64,000 nt of DNA from an uncultured Pseudokineococcus sp. (GCF_947495735.1 NZ_CANMAA010000006.1:147666-211665), one strand, 5' to 3'. Positions 47,409-63,956 are shown, counted from the stretch's first letter. The notes: generated by a model from the sequence alone, not told the origin. Made by a program: numbers and translations.

Positions 47409-48296
47409 GTGGCTGAGCCGACCTCGCGTCGCACGAGCACCCCGGGGCGTCCCGACGCCGACGTGCTGACCAACCCCCGCAGCGAGCGGGTGCGGTCGGT
47501 GGGTCGGCTGTCGGGGCGCCCCGCGCGCGTCCGGGCGGGGCTCTTCCTCGCCGAGGGCCCGCAGGCCGTCCGCGAGGCCGTGCCCGCGGGAGCGGTGCGC
47601 GACCTGTACGGCACCGTCGAGGCGCTGGAGCGCCACGACGACCTGGTGGTCGAGGCCCGGCGCCGCGGCGTCCCGGTGCGACCGTGCACCGAGGAGGTGC
47701 TCGCGGCGATGGCGGACACCGTCACCCCGCAGGGCCTCGTGGCGGTCTGCCGCCCGGTGGACGTCCCGCTGGCCGCGGTGCTCGCGCGGCGGCCGCGTCT
47801 CGTGGCGGTGCTCGCCGAGGTGCGCGACCCCGGGAACGCCGGGACGGTGCTGCGGGCCGCGGACGCCGCCGGTGCCGACGCCGTCGTCCTGACGGCCGGC
47901 AGCGTGGACCCCTACAACCCCAAGTGCGTGCGGGCGACCGCGGGCAGCCTCTTCCACCTCGAGGTCGTCACGGGCGTCGAGCTCCCCGAGGTCGTGACCG
48001 GGCTGCGCGGCGCCGGAGCGGCGGTCCTGGCGGCCGACGGGGAGGGCGAGCAGGACCTCGACGACCTCGCCGACGCGGCGCACGAGGGGCGGGGCGCGCT
48101 AGCGGGCCCGGTCGCCTGGGTCTTCGGCACGGAGGCCCAGGGCCTGCCGCCCGCGGCGCGAGCGCTCGCCGACGCCGTCGTGCGGGTCCCGCTCCACGGC
48201 CGCGCCGAGAGCCTCAACCTCGCCACCGCCGCCGCCGTCTGCCTGTACGCCGCGGCCCGCGCGCACCGCCCCGCCGGCGGGAGCGGTCCGGCGTGA
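47409..48296 (+). CDS. SpoU-family rRNA 2'-O-methyltransferase
   Basis: A 295-residue SPOUT methyltransferase of the TrmH/RlmB/TsnR group. The N-terminal L30e-like domain is seen (FLAEGPQAVREAV). The knotted SAM site has EVRDPGNAGTVLRAADAAGADAVVL, WVFGTEAQGLP and PLHGRAESLNLATAAAVCLY, all three SpoU motifs. The usual target is a 23S rRNA ribose. GTG 47409 has GAGGG ahead, 32 bp after rplT. It is GTGA-coupled to the kinase gene. Confidence 0.92.
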   Translation: MAEPTSRRTSTPGRPDADVLTNPRSERVRSVGRLSGRPARVRAGLFLAEGPQAVREAVPAGAVRDLYGTVEALERHDDLVVEARRRGVPVRPCTEEVLAAMADTVTPQGLVAVCRPVDVPLAAVLARRPRLVAVLAEVRDPGNAGTVLRAADAAGADAVVLTAGSVDPYNPKCVRATAGSLFHLEVVTGVELPEVVTGLRGAGAAVLAADGEGEQDLDDLADAAHEGRGALAGPVAWVFGTEAQGLPPAARALADAVVRVPLHGRAESLNLATAAAVCLYAAARAHRPAGGSGPA

Positions 48297-49501
48297 GCGG
48301 GGCGGAGGCGGGCGGACCGAGTGCGGGCGGGCCGCCGACGGACGGGGCCGAGTCAGGCGGGGCGGAGGCGCTCGGGGCGGGGAGCAGCGCCGCGGAGCCC
48401 GCGCCCCTGCTGCTCGAGCCGGGAGACCTGCCCGACGGGATCCTCGTGGCGGACGACCGGGCGCGCGTCGTCGTCGTCACCCCCGAGGCCGAGCGCTGCC
48501 TCGGCCTGCGCGCGCAGGACCTGCTGGGGCGCGACGTCCGGGAGGCCCTGCCGTGGCAGGACACCTCGGGCCGGCGCTGGTGGGCCTGCACCGACCCGTG
48601 GTCGGGCCTGGCCATCCGCCGGGGGCACCGGGAGCGGCTGCTCGTGCTGCCCGGGGGCCGCGAGGTCCTCGTCACCGCCCGGTACGTCCGCCCCGGCCGC
48701 GGGGAGCCGGTCCGCCGCGTCGTGCTGTCCCTGCGCAGCACCGACTCCCGTCGCCGGGCCGAGCAGGACCACGCCGGGCTGATCGCCACCGTCGCCCACG
48801 AGCTGCGCTCGCCGCTCACGAGCGTCAAGGGCTTCACCTCCACCCTCCTGCGGCGCTGGGACCGCTTCAGCGACGAGCAGAAGCAGCTGATGCTGCGCAC
48901 CGTCGAGTACGACGCGGACCGCGTCACCCGGCTCATCACCGAGCTGCTGGACATCTCGCGGATCGACGCCGGGCGGCTGGAGGTGCGCACCCTGCCCGTG
49001 GACCTCGGCGCCGTGCTGCGGGCCCACGCGGAGCGGGCGGTCGCCTCCGGCCTGGACCCGGCGCGCATCCGCGTCGAGGTGCCGCCCCCGGAGGCCCTGC
49101 CCGAGGTCTGGGCCGACCGCGACCGCCTCGACCAGGTGCTGGCCAACCTCGTCGAGAACGCGGTCCGCCACGGCGACGGCCTCGTCCGCCTGTCCCTCGG
49201 CACGGGACCGGTGGCCTCGGAGTCGTGCGGGCGCGAGACCTCCGTGACGGCGCCCGCGGTCGTGGTGTGCGTCGAGGACGCCGGTCGCGGCATCGACGAG
49301 GCGCACATCCCGCTGGTGTTCTCCAAGTTCTGGCGGGGGGAGAGCCGCGGGGGCACCGGGCTCGGCCTCTACGTCGTCCGCGGGCTGGTGGAGGCCCACG
49401 GCGGGCGCATCGTGGTCCGCCGCTCGGACCTCGGGGGCGCGCGCTTCGTCTTCACCCTCCCCGCCGGCGACCCGACGGCGAGCCTGCACCCGGACGTCTG
49501 A
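48293..49501 (+). CDS. Soluble PAS-domain sensor histidine kinase (orphan)
   Basis: A 402-residue histidine kinase without membrane segments. A PAS-like domain spans about 45-150 (LPDGILVADDRARVVVVTPEAERCLG). HisKA follows with H169 in VAHELRSPLTSVKGF, then the ATPase domain with N box (NLVENAVRHG), VEDAGRGI and GTGLGLYVVRGLVEAHGG. No response regulator gene is adjacent. It starts GTG in a GTGA overlap with the rRNA methyltransferase, so it is co-translated with a ribosome-modifying enzyme. Signal unknown. Confidence 0.93.
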   Translation: MSGAEAGGPSAGGPPTDGAESGGAEALGAGSSAAEPAPLLLEPGDLPDGILVADDRARVVVVTPEAERCLGLRAQDLLGRDVREALPWQDTSGRRWWACTDPWSGLAIRRGHRERLLVLPGGREVLVTARYVRPGRGEPVRRVVLSLRSTDSRRRAEQDHAGLIATVAHELRSPLTSVKGFTSTLLRRWDRFSDEQKQLMLRTVEYDADRVTRLITELLDISRIDAGRLEVRTLPVDLGAVLRAHAERAVASGLDPARIRVEVPPPEALPEVWADRDRLDQVLANLVENAVRHGDGLVRLSLGTGPVASESCGRETSVTAPAVVVCVEDAGRGIDEAHIPLVFSKFWRGESRGGTGLGLYVVRGLVEAHGGRIVVRRSDLGGARFVFTLPAGDPTASLHPDV

Positions 49502-49566
49502 GCGGCCCGCCGTCCCGCCCCGGGGCGCGGGGCGAGGACGGGGTGGGTGGAGCCGCCCGCGGTCCC

Positions 49567-49572
49567 TAGACT
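49567..49572 (+). promoter_or_regulatory. Leaderless-type -10 for pheS
   Basis: TAGACT ends 8 nt before GTG 49581; a leader of 0-2 nt is predicted. No ribosome site. Confidence 0.45.
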
Positions 49573-49580
49573 CAGCGCCC

Positions 49581-50791
49581 GTGCCTGACCCGACCCCCGA
49601 GCCCGCCCCGAACAGGGACCCCGACCCCGTCGCGGTGTCGCCGACGGACGCCGAGCAGGTCGAGGCGGCCGTCGCCGAGGCCCTCTCGGCCGTCGCCGCC
49701 GCCGGTGACCTCGACGAGCTGACGGCCGCCGCGCGCGCCCACGGGGGTGACCGCAGCCCGCTCTCGCTCGCCAACCGCGAGATCGGCGCGCTGCCCGGTC
49801 CCGCCAAGGCCGAGGCCGGCCGCCGGATGGGCCAGGCCCGCCGCGACGTCGCCGAGGCCGTCGCCGAGCGCCGCGCCGTCCTGGAGGCGGAGCGGGACGC
49901 CGCCGTCCTCGTCACCGAGGCGCAGGACCTCACGCAGCCGACGTCCCGGCGTCCGCGCGGCGCGCGCCACCCGCTGGGGCTGCTCGTCGAGGAGGTCGAG
50001 GACTTCTTCACGGGCCTGGGGTGGACGGTGCTCGAGGGCCCCGAGGTCGAGGCCGAGTGGTTCAACTTCGACGCCCTCAACTTCGGCCCCGACCACCCCG
50101 CGCGGCAGATGCAGGACACCTTCTTCGTCGACCCGCCCGAGGACGGCCTGGTGCTGCGCACGCACACCTCCCCGGTGCAGGCCCGGGCCCTGCTGGACCA
50201 CGGCGCGCCCCTCTACGTCGCCGTGCCCGGACGGGTGTTCCGCACGGACGAGCTGGACGCCACGCACACGCCCGTCTTCACGCAGGTCGAGGGCCTCGCG
50301 GTGGACGAGCACCTGACGATGGCCAACCTGCGCGGCGTCCTCGACGCGATGGCCGTGGCGGTGCTGGGCGAGGGGACGACGACGCGCCTGCGCCCGGCGT
50401 TCTTCCCCTTCACCGAGCCCAGCGCCGAGATGGACGTGCGCTGCCCCGTGTGCGCGGGCACCGGCGAGGTGGCTCCGGGGGCGGCGAGGGGAGCGGGGGC
50501 CGGGGCGCCGTCCGCGGCCGAGGAGGACGCCTCGACGCGGACCGAGGACCCGGCGGGCGAGGGCGTCCCGTGCCGCACCTGCGGCAGCACCGGCTGGATC
50601 GAGTGGGGCGGCTGCGGGATGGTCAACCCCCACGTCCTGCGGGCCGCCGGCGTGGACCCCGAGCGCTACTCGGGCTTCGCGTTCGGCATGGGGATCGAGC
50701 GGACCCTGATGTTCCGCAACGGGGTGGAGGACATGCGCGACATGGTCGAGGGCGACGTCCGGTTCAGCCGGCAGTTCGGGACGGAGGTCTG

Positions 50792-50792
<1 letters not shown>
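49581..50792 (+). CDS. pheS: Phenylalanyl-tRNA synthetase alpha subunit
   Basis: A 403-residue class II synthetase subunit. The N-terminal coiled coil (1-100) binds tRNA. Motif 2 region is VFRTDELDATHTPVFTQVEGLAVDE, then FFPFTEPSAEMDVRC, and motif 3 is FAFGMGIERTLMFRNGV. An insertion of about 30 Ala/Glu-rich residues lies between the two CxxC pairs (CPVC and CRTC), longer than usual. It pairs with pheT, whose ATG overlaps the stop (TGATG). Confidence 0.96.
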
Positions 50793-54603
<3,811 letters not shown>

Positions 54604-54607
<4 letters not shown>

Positions 54608-55755
54608 GCACCACCGCCCCCGCCGGCTTCCGCGCCGCCGGCGCGACGGCCGGCCTGAAGCCCAGCGGCCGTCCCGACGTCGCGCTCGTCGTCAACGACG
54701 GCCCGCTCGACGTGCTGGCCGCCGTCTTCACCTCCAACCGCTGCAAGGCCAACCCGGTGCTGTGGTCGGAGGTCGTCGCGCGCTCCGGGCGCGGGCGCGC
54801 CGTGGTCCTGAACTCCGGCGGGGCCAACTGCTACACGGGCCCCCAGGGCTTCGCCGTCACCCACCGCACCGCGGAGCGGACGGCCGAGCTGCTCGGCTGC
54901 GGGGCGGGCGAGGTGCTCGTGTGCTCCACCGGCCTCATCGGCGACCAGCTCGACCCCGAGCGCCTGCTCGCGGGCGTGTCGGCCGCGGCCGACGGCCTGG
55001 CGGCCGAGGGCGGGGACGACGCCGCGGTGGCGATCATGACGACCGACACCGTGCCGAAGACCGCCGTGGTCGCCCGCGACGGGTGGAGCTGCGGGGGCAT
55101 GGCCAAGGGCGCCGCCATGCTCGCCCCCGCCCTGGCCACGATGCTCGTCGTCCTCACCACCGACGCGATCGTCGACCCCGCGGAGGCCGACGCCGCCCTG
55201 CGCGCCGCGACGGCCGCGACCTTCGACCGGCTCGACTCCGACGGGTGCCAGTCCACGAACGACACCGTGGCGCTGCTCGCCAGCGGCGCCTCGGGCGTGC
55301 GCGTCTCGGCGCGCGAGCTCGCCGAGGCGCTGGAGCCGCTGTGCGCCGACCTGGCCGCCCAGCTGATGGGCGACGCCGAGGGCAGCGAGCACGACATCGC
55401 CCTCGAGGTGCGCGGCGCCGTCACCGAGGCGGACGCCCTCGAGGTGGCGCGCTCGGTGGCGCGCAGCAACCTGTTCAAGGCGGCGATCTTCGGCCGCGAC
55501 CCGAACTGGGGGCGGGTGATGGCGGCCGTCGGCACGACGTCGGCGACCTTCGACCCCGCCGTGCTGGACGTGTCCTTCAACGGCGTGGCGCTCTGCCGCG
55601 ACGGGTCGGTGGGGGAGGACCGCTCGCTCGTCGACCTCTCCGACCGGGCCGTGCACGTGCTCGTGGACCTCAAGGCGGGCGCGGAGAGCGCGACCATCTG
55701 GACCAACGACCTCACGCACGCCTACGTCCACGAGAACTCGGCGTACTCGACGTGA
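54604..55755 (+). CDS. argJ: Bifunctional ornithine acetyltransferase/N-acetylglutamate synthase ArgJ
   Basis: A 383-residue ArgJ that recycles the acetyl group in arginine synthesis. It matures by self-cleavage at A178-T179 in [17 protein letters not shown], where the Thr is the nucleophile. [25 protein letters not shown] and [15 protein letters not shown] are typical. GTG 54604 has CGAGGAG ahead. It is GTGA-coupled to argB. Confidence 0.96.
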
Positions 55756-56714
55756 GCGCCGCCGCTGAGCCCGTGCCGGCCGCCGACGGCGCGGCCGCCA
55801 CGGCCGCTGCGGGCCTGGACGCCGGCGCGAAGGCCGCGGTGCTCGTCGAGGCGCTGCCCTGGCTGCAGCGCTTCGCGGGCGAGGTCGTCGTCGTCAAGTA
55901 CGGCGGCAACGCGATGGTCGACGACCGGCTGCGTCGCGCCTTCGCCGCCGACATGGTCTTCCTGCGCTCCGCGGGCGTGCGTCCCGTCGTCGTGCACGGG
56001 GGCGGCCCGCAGATCTCGAGCATGCTCGGGCGCCTCGGCATCGAGAGCGAGTTCCGCGGCGGGCTGCGCGTGACGACCCCCGAGGCCATGGACGTCGTGC
56101 GGATGGTGCTGGTCGGCCAGGTGGGCCGCGAGCTCGTGGGCCTCCTCAACGCCCACGGGCCCCTCGCCGTCGGCCTGTCCGGGGAGGACGCCGGGCTCCT
56201 GCGGGCGGTCCGCCGCGAGGCGGTCGTGGACGGCGAGGCGGTCGACATCGGCCTCGTGGGCGACGTCGTCGACGTCGACCCGGCGGCGGTGCTCGACCTG
56301 CTGGAGGCCGGGCGGATCCCCGTCATCGCCACCGTCGCGCCGGAGGTGCAGGACGACCTCGCCGCGGGCGACGTGGAGGAGGCCGGCGCCGTCCTCAACG
56401 TCAACGCCGACACCGCCGCGGCGGCCATCGCGGCGGCCCTGGGCGCGGCCAAGCTCGTGGTGCTCACCGACGTGGAGGGCCTCTACGCCGACTGGCCCGA
56501 CCGCTCCTCGCTCGTCCGGTCCATCGCGGCCGCCGACCTGGAGGTCCTGCTGCCCAGCCTGGACGCGGGCATGATCCCCAAGATGGAGGCCTGCCTGCGC
56601 GCCGTGAGAGCCGGTGTGCCGCAGGCCACCGTGCTCGACGGCCGGGTGGAGCACGCGGTGCTGCTCGAGGTGTTCACGCCCGAGGGCGTGGGCACGCAGG
56701 TGGTGCCCTCGTGA
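55752..56714 (+). CDS. argB: Acetylglutamate kinase ArgB
   Basis: A 320-residue amino-acid kinase. [13 protein letters not shown] and [14 protein letters not shown] bind phosphate and substrate; [30 protein letters not shown] is the ATP-site signature. The first 28 residues are an Ala-rich extension. This is the regulated second step in many organisms with cyclic ArgJ pathways (arginine feedback). GTGA overlaps lie on both sides. Confidence 0.96.
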   Translation: MSAAAEPVPAADGAAATAAAGLDAGAKAAVLVEALPWLQRFAGEVVVVKYGGNAMVDDRLRRAFAADMVFLRSAGVRPVVVHGGGPQISSMLGRLGIESEFRGGLRVTTPEAMDVVRMVLVGQVGRELVGLLNAHGPLAVGLSGEDAGLLRAVRREAVVDGEAVDIGLVGDVVDVDPAAVLDLLEAGRIPVIATVAPEVQDDLAAGDVEEAGAVLNVNADTAAAAIAAALGAAKLVVLTDVEGLYADWPDRSSLVRSIAAADLEVLLPSLDAGMIPKMEACLRAVRAGVPQATVLDGRVEHAVLLEVFTPEGVGTQVVPS

Positions 56715-57997
56715 GCGCCCTCACCGCGTCCGGCGGCGGCGTCCCCGCGCCCGACGCCGTCCCGGGACTGACGGGCCTCGCGGGCGCGGACGTCGCCGAG
56801 CGCTACGGCCGCGCGCTCATGGGCACCTACGGAGCCCCGCAGCGCGTGCTCGTGCGCGGCGAGGGCGCTTGGGTGTGGGACGCCGACGGGCGGCGCTACC
56901 TCGACCTGCTCGCCGGCATCGCCGTGAACGCCCTCGGGCACGCCCACCCGGTGCTGACGGCGGCGGTGACGGCGCAGATGGCCACCCTCGGGCACGTCTC
57001 GAACTTCTTCGCGACGGGCCCGCAGGTCGCGCTCGCCGAGCGGCTGCTGGAGCTGCTGGGAGCCCCCGACGGCAGCCGGGTGTTCCTGTGCAGCAGCGGG
57101 ACCGAGGCCAACGAGGGCGCGTTCAAGATGACGCGGCGCACGGGGCGGCCCGAGGTGCTCGCCCTGGAGGGCGCCTTCCACGGCCGCTCCATGGGCGCGC
57201 TCGCGATGACGGCGAAGCAGGCCATCCGCGAGCCGTTCGAGCCGCTGCCCGGCGGTGTGCGCCACCTGCCCTTCGGCGACGTCGACGCGCTCGCCGAGGC
57301 GCTGGACGGCGACGCGGGCCGGCGCGTGGGGGCGCTCGTCGTCGAGCCGGTGCAGGGCGAGGCGGGCGTGCGCCCGCTGCCCCCCGGCTACCTGGCGGCG
57401 GCGCGCGAGCTCACGGCGGCGGCGGGCGCGCTGCTCGTCGTCGACGAGGTCCAGACCGGGGTGGGGCGCACCGGCCGCTGGTTCGCCAGCGCCGGGCCGG
57501 ACGGCCGGGTGGACGCCGACGTCGTCACCCTCGCCAAGGGCCTGGGCGGGGGCCTGCCCGTCGGCGCCGTGGTCGGCCTCGGCGAGGGGCCGGGCTCGCT
57601 GCTGTCCGCCGGGCAGCACGGCACCACGTTCGGGGGCAACCCCGTCTGCGCCGCAGCGGCTCTCGCCGTCCTGCACGTCCTCGAGCGCGACGGCCTGGTC
57701 GAGCGGGCGCGCGAGCTCGGCGACCGCTGGCGCGCGGACATGGCCTCCGTGGACGACCCGACGGGCCTGCTCGCGGGCGTCCGCGGGCAGGGGCTCCTCC
57801 TGGCGCTCGAGCTGTCCCGGCCCGCGGCGCCCGCGGTGGCCCGGGCCGCGCTCGAGGCGGGCTTCGTCGTCAACGCGGTCAGCCCCTCGGCGATCCGCCT
57901 GGCGCCTCCGCTCGTCCTCACCGACGAGCAGGCCGACTCCTTCACCGGCGCCCTGCCCGGCGTGCTCGCCGCGGCCGCGGCGCAGGAGGCGTCGTGA
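56711..57997 (+). CDS. argD: Acetylornithine aminotransferase ArgD
   Basis: A 428-residue class III PLP aminotransferase. [49 protein letters not shown] and [15 protein letters not shown] precede the PLP lysine K276 in [13 protein letters not shown]. It makes N-acetylornithine. It is GTGA-coupled to argB and to argR; argF, expected here, is missing. Confidence 0.96.
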   Translation: MSALTASGGGVPAPDAVPGLTGLAGADVAERYGRALMGTYGAPQRVLVRGEGAWVWDADGRRYLDLLAGIAVNALGHAHPVLTAAVTAQMATLGHVSNFFATGPQVALAERLLELLGAPDGSRVFLCSSGTEANEGAFKMTRRTGRPEVLALEGAFHGRSMGALAMTAKQAIREPFEPLPGGVRHLPFGDVDALAEALDGDAGRRVGALVVEPVQGEAGVRPLPPGYLAAARELTAAAGALLVVDEVQTGVGRTGRWFASAGPDGRVDADVVTLAKGLGGGLPVGAVVGLGEGPGSLLSAGQHGTTFGGNPVCAAAALAVLHVLERDGLVERARELGDRWRADMASVDDPTGLLAGVRGQGLLLALELSRPAAPAVARAALEAGFVVNAVSPSAIRLAPPLVLTDEQADSFTGALPGVLAAAAAQEAS

Positions 57998-58545
57998 GCC
58001 CCGCCGCAGGGGGCCCCGGAGACCTCGCCCCGAGCAGCCCGGGGCGGCCCTCGACGCGGGCGGCGCGCCACGCCCGGGTCGTGGACCTCCTGCGCTCGCG
58101 ACCCGTGCGCTCGCAGACCGAGCTCGCGGGCCTGCTGGCGGCCGAGGGCGTGGACGTCACGCAGGCGACGCTGTCCCGCGACCTCGTCGAGCTGGGCGCC
58201 ACGAAGGTGCGCGACCCCGACCACGGCCTCGTCTACGCCGTCCCCGGCGAGGGCGGGGACCGCACCCCCGTCGCCGCGCAGGCGGCGGGGACCTCGCTGG
58301 CGCGGCTGGCGCGCCTGGCGGAGGAGCTGCTGGTGACGGCGGAGGCCTCCGGGCCCCTCGTCGTCCTGCGCACGCCGCCGGGCGCGGCGCAGTACCTCGC
58401 CTCGGCCGTCGACACCTCGGTGCTGCCCGAGGTGCTCGGGACCATCGCCGGGGATGACACCGTGCTCGTCATCGGGCGCGGCCCGGACGGCGAGTCCACG
58501 GCGCGCCGCCTCCTGGACCTCGCCGCCGGGCGCACGGGAGCCTGA
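57994..58545 (+). CDS. argR: Arginine repressor ArgR
   Basis: A 183-residue ArgR. The winged-helix N-domain ([49 protein letters not shown]) binds ARG boxes. The C-domain (APPG-type [34 protein letters not shown]) forms the arginine-binding hexamer. It starts in a GTGA overlap with argD, so it is an internal gene of the operon it controls. Confidence 0.96.
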   Translation: MSPAAGGPGDLAPSSPGRPSTRAARHARVVDLLRSRPVRSQTELAGLLAAEGVDVTQATLSRDLVELGATKVRDPDHGLVYAVPGEGGDRTPVAAQAAGTSLARLARLAEELLVTAEASGPLVVLRTPPGAAQYLASAVDTSVLPEVLGTIAGDDTVLVIGRGPDGESTARRLLDLAAGRTGA

Positions 58546-58666
58546 GCCCGGCGGCCGGCACGACGGCCCGACCCGCACCACCCGCAGACCGCACCAGCAC
58601 GACCCAGCACCGCGCGCGCCGCACCGGCGCGACCACACCGAAGACCCCGACACCTAGGAGCACCCC

Positions 58667-61325
<2,659 letters not shown>

Positions 61326-61342
61326 CGGGGCGGGGTGGCGCG

Positions 61343-61984
61343 GTGGCGGCAGCAGCGCTCGGGCGGGACTTCTTCGCCCGCCCCGTCCTGGAGGTGGCCC
61401 CGGCGCTGCTGGGGTGCCGGGTGGTCCGGACCTCGCCCGAGGGGCGGGTCGTCGTCCGGGTCACCGAGGTCGAGGCCTACGCCGGCGAGGGAGACCCGGG
61501 AAGCCACGCCGCCCGCGGTCGCACGCCCCGGACGGCGGTCATGTTCGGGCCCGCCGCCCACCTGTACGTGTACTTCTCGTACGGCGTGCACTGGTGCGTG
61601 AACGTCGTGACGGGGCAGGAGGGCGCGGCGTCAGCCGTCCTCCTGCGCGGCGGCGAGGTCGTCGAGGGCGTCGACCTCGCCCGGGAGCGGCGGCCCGCCG
61701 CGCGCGTCGAGCGCGACCTGGCGCGTGGACCGGCCCGGCTCGCCTCGGCGCTCGGGGTCGCGGGCGACCTCGACGGCCACGACCTGGTGGGGGGAGACCC
61801 GCACGTCCTCCCGCCGGCGACGGGCGACCCCGCGCGGCGGGTGAGGACCGGCCCGCGGGTGGGGGTCGCCGGCCCGGGAGGAGACGGCGAGCAGTACCCG
61901 TGGCGCTTGTGGCTGGACGGCGAGCCGACGGTGTCGGTCTACCGGCCGGGCGGCGTCCGGCGCAGGCGCCCGACGACCTCGTGA
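61343..61984 (+). CDS. DNA-3-methyladenine glycosylase (AAG/MPG family)
   Basis: A 213-residue monofunctional alkyl-purine glycosylase for base-excision repair. DFFARPVLEVAPALLGCRVV, VRVTEVEAYAGEGDPGSHAARGRTPRTAVMFG and HLYVYFSYGVHWCVNVV are AAG signatures; Glu in EVEAY is the catalytic acid. GTG 61343 is 17 nt after argH and is the first start in frame. Family members are about 190-210 aa. Confidence 0.92.
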   Translation: MAAAALGRDFFARPVLEVAPALLGCRVVRTSPEGRVVVRVTEVEAYAGEGDPGSHAARGRTPRTAVMFGPAAHLYVYFSYGVHWCVNVVTGQEGAASAVLLRGGEVVEGVDLARERRPAARVERDLARGPARLASALGVAGDLDGHDLVGGDPHVLPPATGDPARRVRTGPRVGVAGPGGDGEQYPWRLWLDGEPTVSVYRPGGVRRRRPTTS

Positions 61985-62036
61985 ACGGCCTTCGCGGGCC
62001 CGGCGGCGCCGCGGGGCCCTGGAGGGACGGCTCTGG

Positions 62037-62042
62037 CAGGCT
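62037..62042 (+). promoter_or_regulatory. -10-like hexamer for tyrS
   Basis: CAGGCT lies 52 nt before GTG 62095; the leader would include the GGAGGAG site. No T-box-like structure is evident in the 110-bp gap. Confidence 0.3.
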
Positions 62043-62094
62043 GGACGAGCCGCCCGCGACCGCCGCGGGCGGCGGCGCACCGGAGGAGTGAGAC

Positions 62095-63360
62095 GTGGTC
62101 GACGTGCTCGACGACCTGCAGTGGCGGGGCCTGCTGGGCCAGTCCACCGACGAGGCCGCGCTGCGGTCCGCGCTGGCCGAGCCGCTGACCTTCTACGTGG
62201 GCTTCGACCCCACGGCGCCGAGCCTGCACATCGGCCACCTCGTGCAGATCCTCGTCGCCCGGCGCCTGCAGCGCGCCGGGCACCACCCGCTGCTGCTCGT
62301 CGGAGGGGCCACGGGCCTCATCGGGGACCCGAAGCCCACGGCCGAGCGCCAGCTCAACGACGCCGAGGTGGTCGCCGGGTGGGTCGAGCGCCTCCGGGGC
62401 CAGATCGAGCCGTACGTCGAGCTCGACGGCCCCAACCCGGCGCGGATGGTCAACAACCTCGACTGGACCTCGCAGCTGTCGGCGCTGGACCTGCTGCGGG
62501 ACGTGGGGCGCCACTTCCGCGTCGGACGCATGCTCGCCAAGGAGGCCGTGGCGGCGCGCATGGCCAGTGCCGAGGGCATCAGCTACACGGAGTTCAGCTA
62601 CCAGGTGCTGCAGGCGATGGACTACCTCGAGCTGCACCGCCGGCACGGCTGCACCCTCCAGTTCGGGGGCAGCGACCAGTGGGGCAACGTCTCGGCCGGG
62701 GTGGACCTCGTCCACCGCGTCCAGCGCACGGCGGTGCACGGCTTCACCGTCCCGCTGCTGACCAAGGCCGACGGCACGAAGTTCGGCAAGACCGAGTCCG
62801 GCACGGTGTGGGTCGACCCGGCGCTCACCTCGCCCTACGCCTTCCACCAGTTCTGGCTCAACGTGGAGGACGCCTCGGTCGACCGGTACCTGCGGGTGCT
62901 GACCGACCGCTCGCGCGAGGACCTCGAGGCCCTGGCGGGCAGGACGGCGGAGCGCCCCGGCGCGCGCGAGGCGCAGCGCACGCTCGCGCGCGACGTCACC
63001 GCGCTCGTGCACGGCGCGGCGGCGGTGGACGCCGCCGAGGCGGCCGCCGCGGCGCTCTTCGGCCGGGGTGATCTGGAGGCGCTCCCGGAAGACGTGCTCG
63101 GCGCCGCTCTGGCCGAGCTGCCGCACGCGGTGGTGGGGGAGGGAGCCCGCACCGTGGTCGAGCTCCTCGTCGCCACCGGCTTGTGCGCCAGCCGCTCGGC
63201 CGCGCGCCGGGCCGTGGCGGACGGGGGGGCGTACGTCAACAACACCGCGGTGGCGGACGGAGACGCCGAGCTCGCCGACGACCAGCTCCTGCAGGGTCGC
63301 TGGGCGCTGCTGCGCCGCGGCAAGCGGACGCTCGCCGCGGTGGACGCGCGCCCTCGCTGA
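62095..63360 (+). CDS. tyrS: Tyrosyl-tRNA synthetase TyrS
   Basis: A 421-residue class I synthetase of the TyrRS bacterial type. FYVGFDPTAPSLHIGHLV holds the HIGH motif at 45-48. QFGGSDQWGN binds tyrosine, and K229-F-G-K-T233 is the KMSKS-equivalent. A C-terminal S4 domain (about 350-415) binds tRNA. GGAGGAG precedes GTG 62095. Confidence 0.97.
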   Translation: MVDVLDDLQWRGLLGQSTDEAALRSALAEPLTFYVGFDPTAPSLHIGHLVQILVARRLQRAGHHPLLLVGGATGLIGDPKPTAERQLNDAEVVAGWVERLRGQIEPYVELDGPNPARMVNNLDWTSQLSALDLLRDVGRHFRVGRMLAKEAVAARMASAEGISYTEFSYQVLQAMDYLELHRRHGCTLQFGGSDQWGNVSAGVDLVHRVQRTAVHGFTVPLLTKADGTKFGKTESGTVWVDPALTSPYAFHQFWLNVEDASVDRYLRVLTDRSREDLEALAGRTAERPGAREAQRTLARDVTALVHGAAAVDAAEAAAAALFGRGDLEALPEDVLGAALAELPHAVVGEGARTVVELLVATGLCASRSAARRAVADGGAYVNNTAVADGDAELADDQLLQGRWALLRRGKRTLAAVDARPR

Positions 63361-63368
63361 CGCGGCTC

Positions 63369-63421
63369 GCCCTCCGGTGCGCGCCGGCGTCGCCCGTGCG
63401 GCGGGGTGCGCACCGGAGGGC
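63369..63421 (+). terminator. Hairpin terminator after tyrS
   Basis: GCCCTCCGGTGCGC (63369-63382) pairs perfectly with the complement ending at 63421, a 14-bp stem extended by weaker pairs around a 20-nt loop. It separates tyrS from the rRNA operon. Confidence 0.75.
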
Positions 63422-63433
63422 CCGGCCCGCGAC

Positions 63434-63463
63434 TTGCGCCCGGGCGGGGGCGGGGTCTAACTT
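63434..63463 (+). promoter_or_regulatory. Putative rrn promoter P1
   Basis: TTGCGC (63434-63439), 18 bp, TAACTT (63458-63463), about 490 bp before the 16S gene. Confidence 0.5.
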
Positions 63464-63603
63464 CTTCCACGTCGCCCGGCAGGGAGGAACGGACACCGCG
63501 AGGTGGTCAGTCCCGCCAGGTAGGCCGCCCCGATCGGCAGGAGCGTGAAGTCCTCGGACTTCGACTCGGCCAGGTCGGGAGCTCCAGGTGCGGAGCGCTC
63601 CGG

Positions 63604-63633
63604 TTCAGGAGCGCGAGCGGGCTGGGGTAGCGT
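63604..63633 (+). promoter_or_regulatory. Putative rrn promoter P2
   Basis: TTCAGG (63604-63609), 18 bp, TAGCGT (63628-63633). The -35 is weak. A GAAGTC-CTCG-GACTTC hairpin lies just upstream at 63547-63562. Confidence 0.4.
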
Positions 63634-63691
63634 ACGGAACATCAGCCCTTCACCGGGGCCGGCTGTGAAGTCGGTCTGGTGTGCGGGTCTG

Positions 63692-63720
63692 CTTCTTGAG
63701 AACTCAACAGCGTGCCAAAG
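63692..63720 (+). promoter_or_regulatory. rRNA leader antitermination (boxA-like) element
   Basis: CTTCTTGAGAACTCAACAG followed by CGTGCCAAAG is the conserved element found in actinobacterial pre-16S leaders. It is thought to load the NusB/NusA/S10 antitermination complex. The following 230 nt, up to the 16S gene, are rich in G and T and poor in A and C on this strand; they should include the 5' half of the RNase III processing stem. Confidence 0.7.
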
Positions 63721-63956
63721 TCGAATGCCAAGTTTTTGTGGTTCGGCTGGTTGTCGTGTCTGTCTGCCGTTGTGGTGGGTGGGTGTGGTGCTGGTCGGGC
63801 AAGTGTCTCGCTGCCTTTTGGGTGGTGGGGGGCGTTTTTCGGGTGCCTTGCTCGCCAGTGGGTGGGGTGCTTTTGTTCCACGTGTATTGGTTGCGGCTTC
63901 CTGGGCTGCTGGGTCTTCGGGTCTGGTGGTTGGGGGGTTGTTGACTGTTGTGCATT

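Noticed and set aside
62779..62793. Missing KMSKS in tyrS
   Set aside because: KFGKT is the normal TyrRS variant of this motif.
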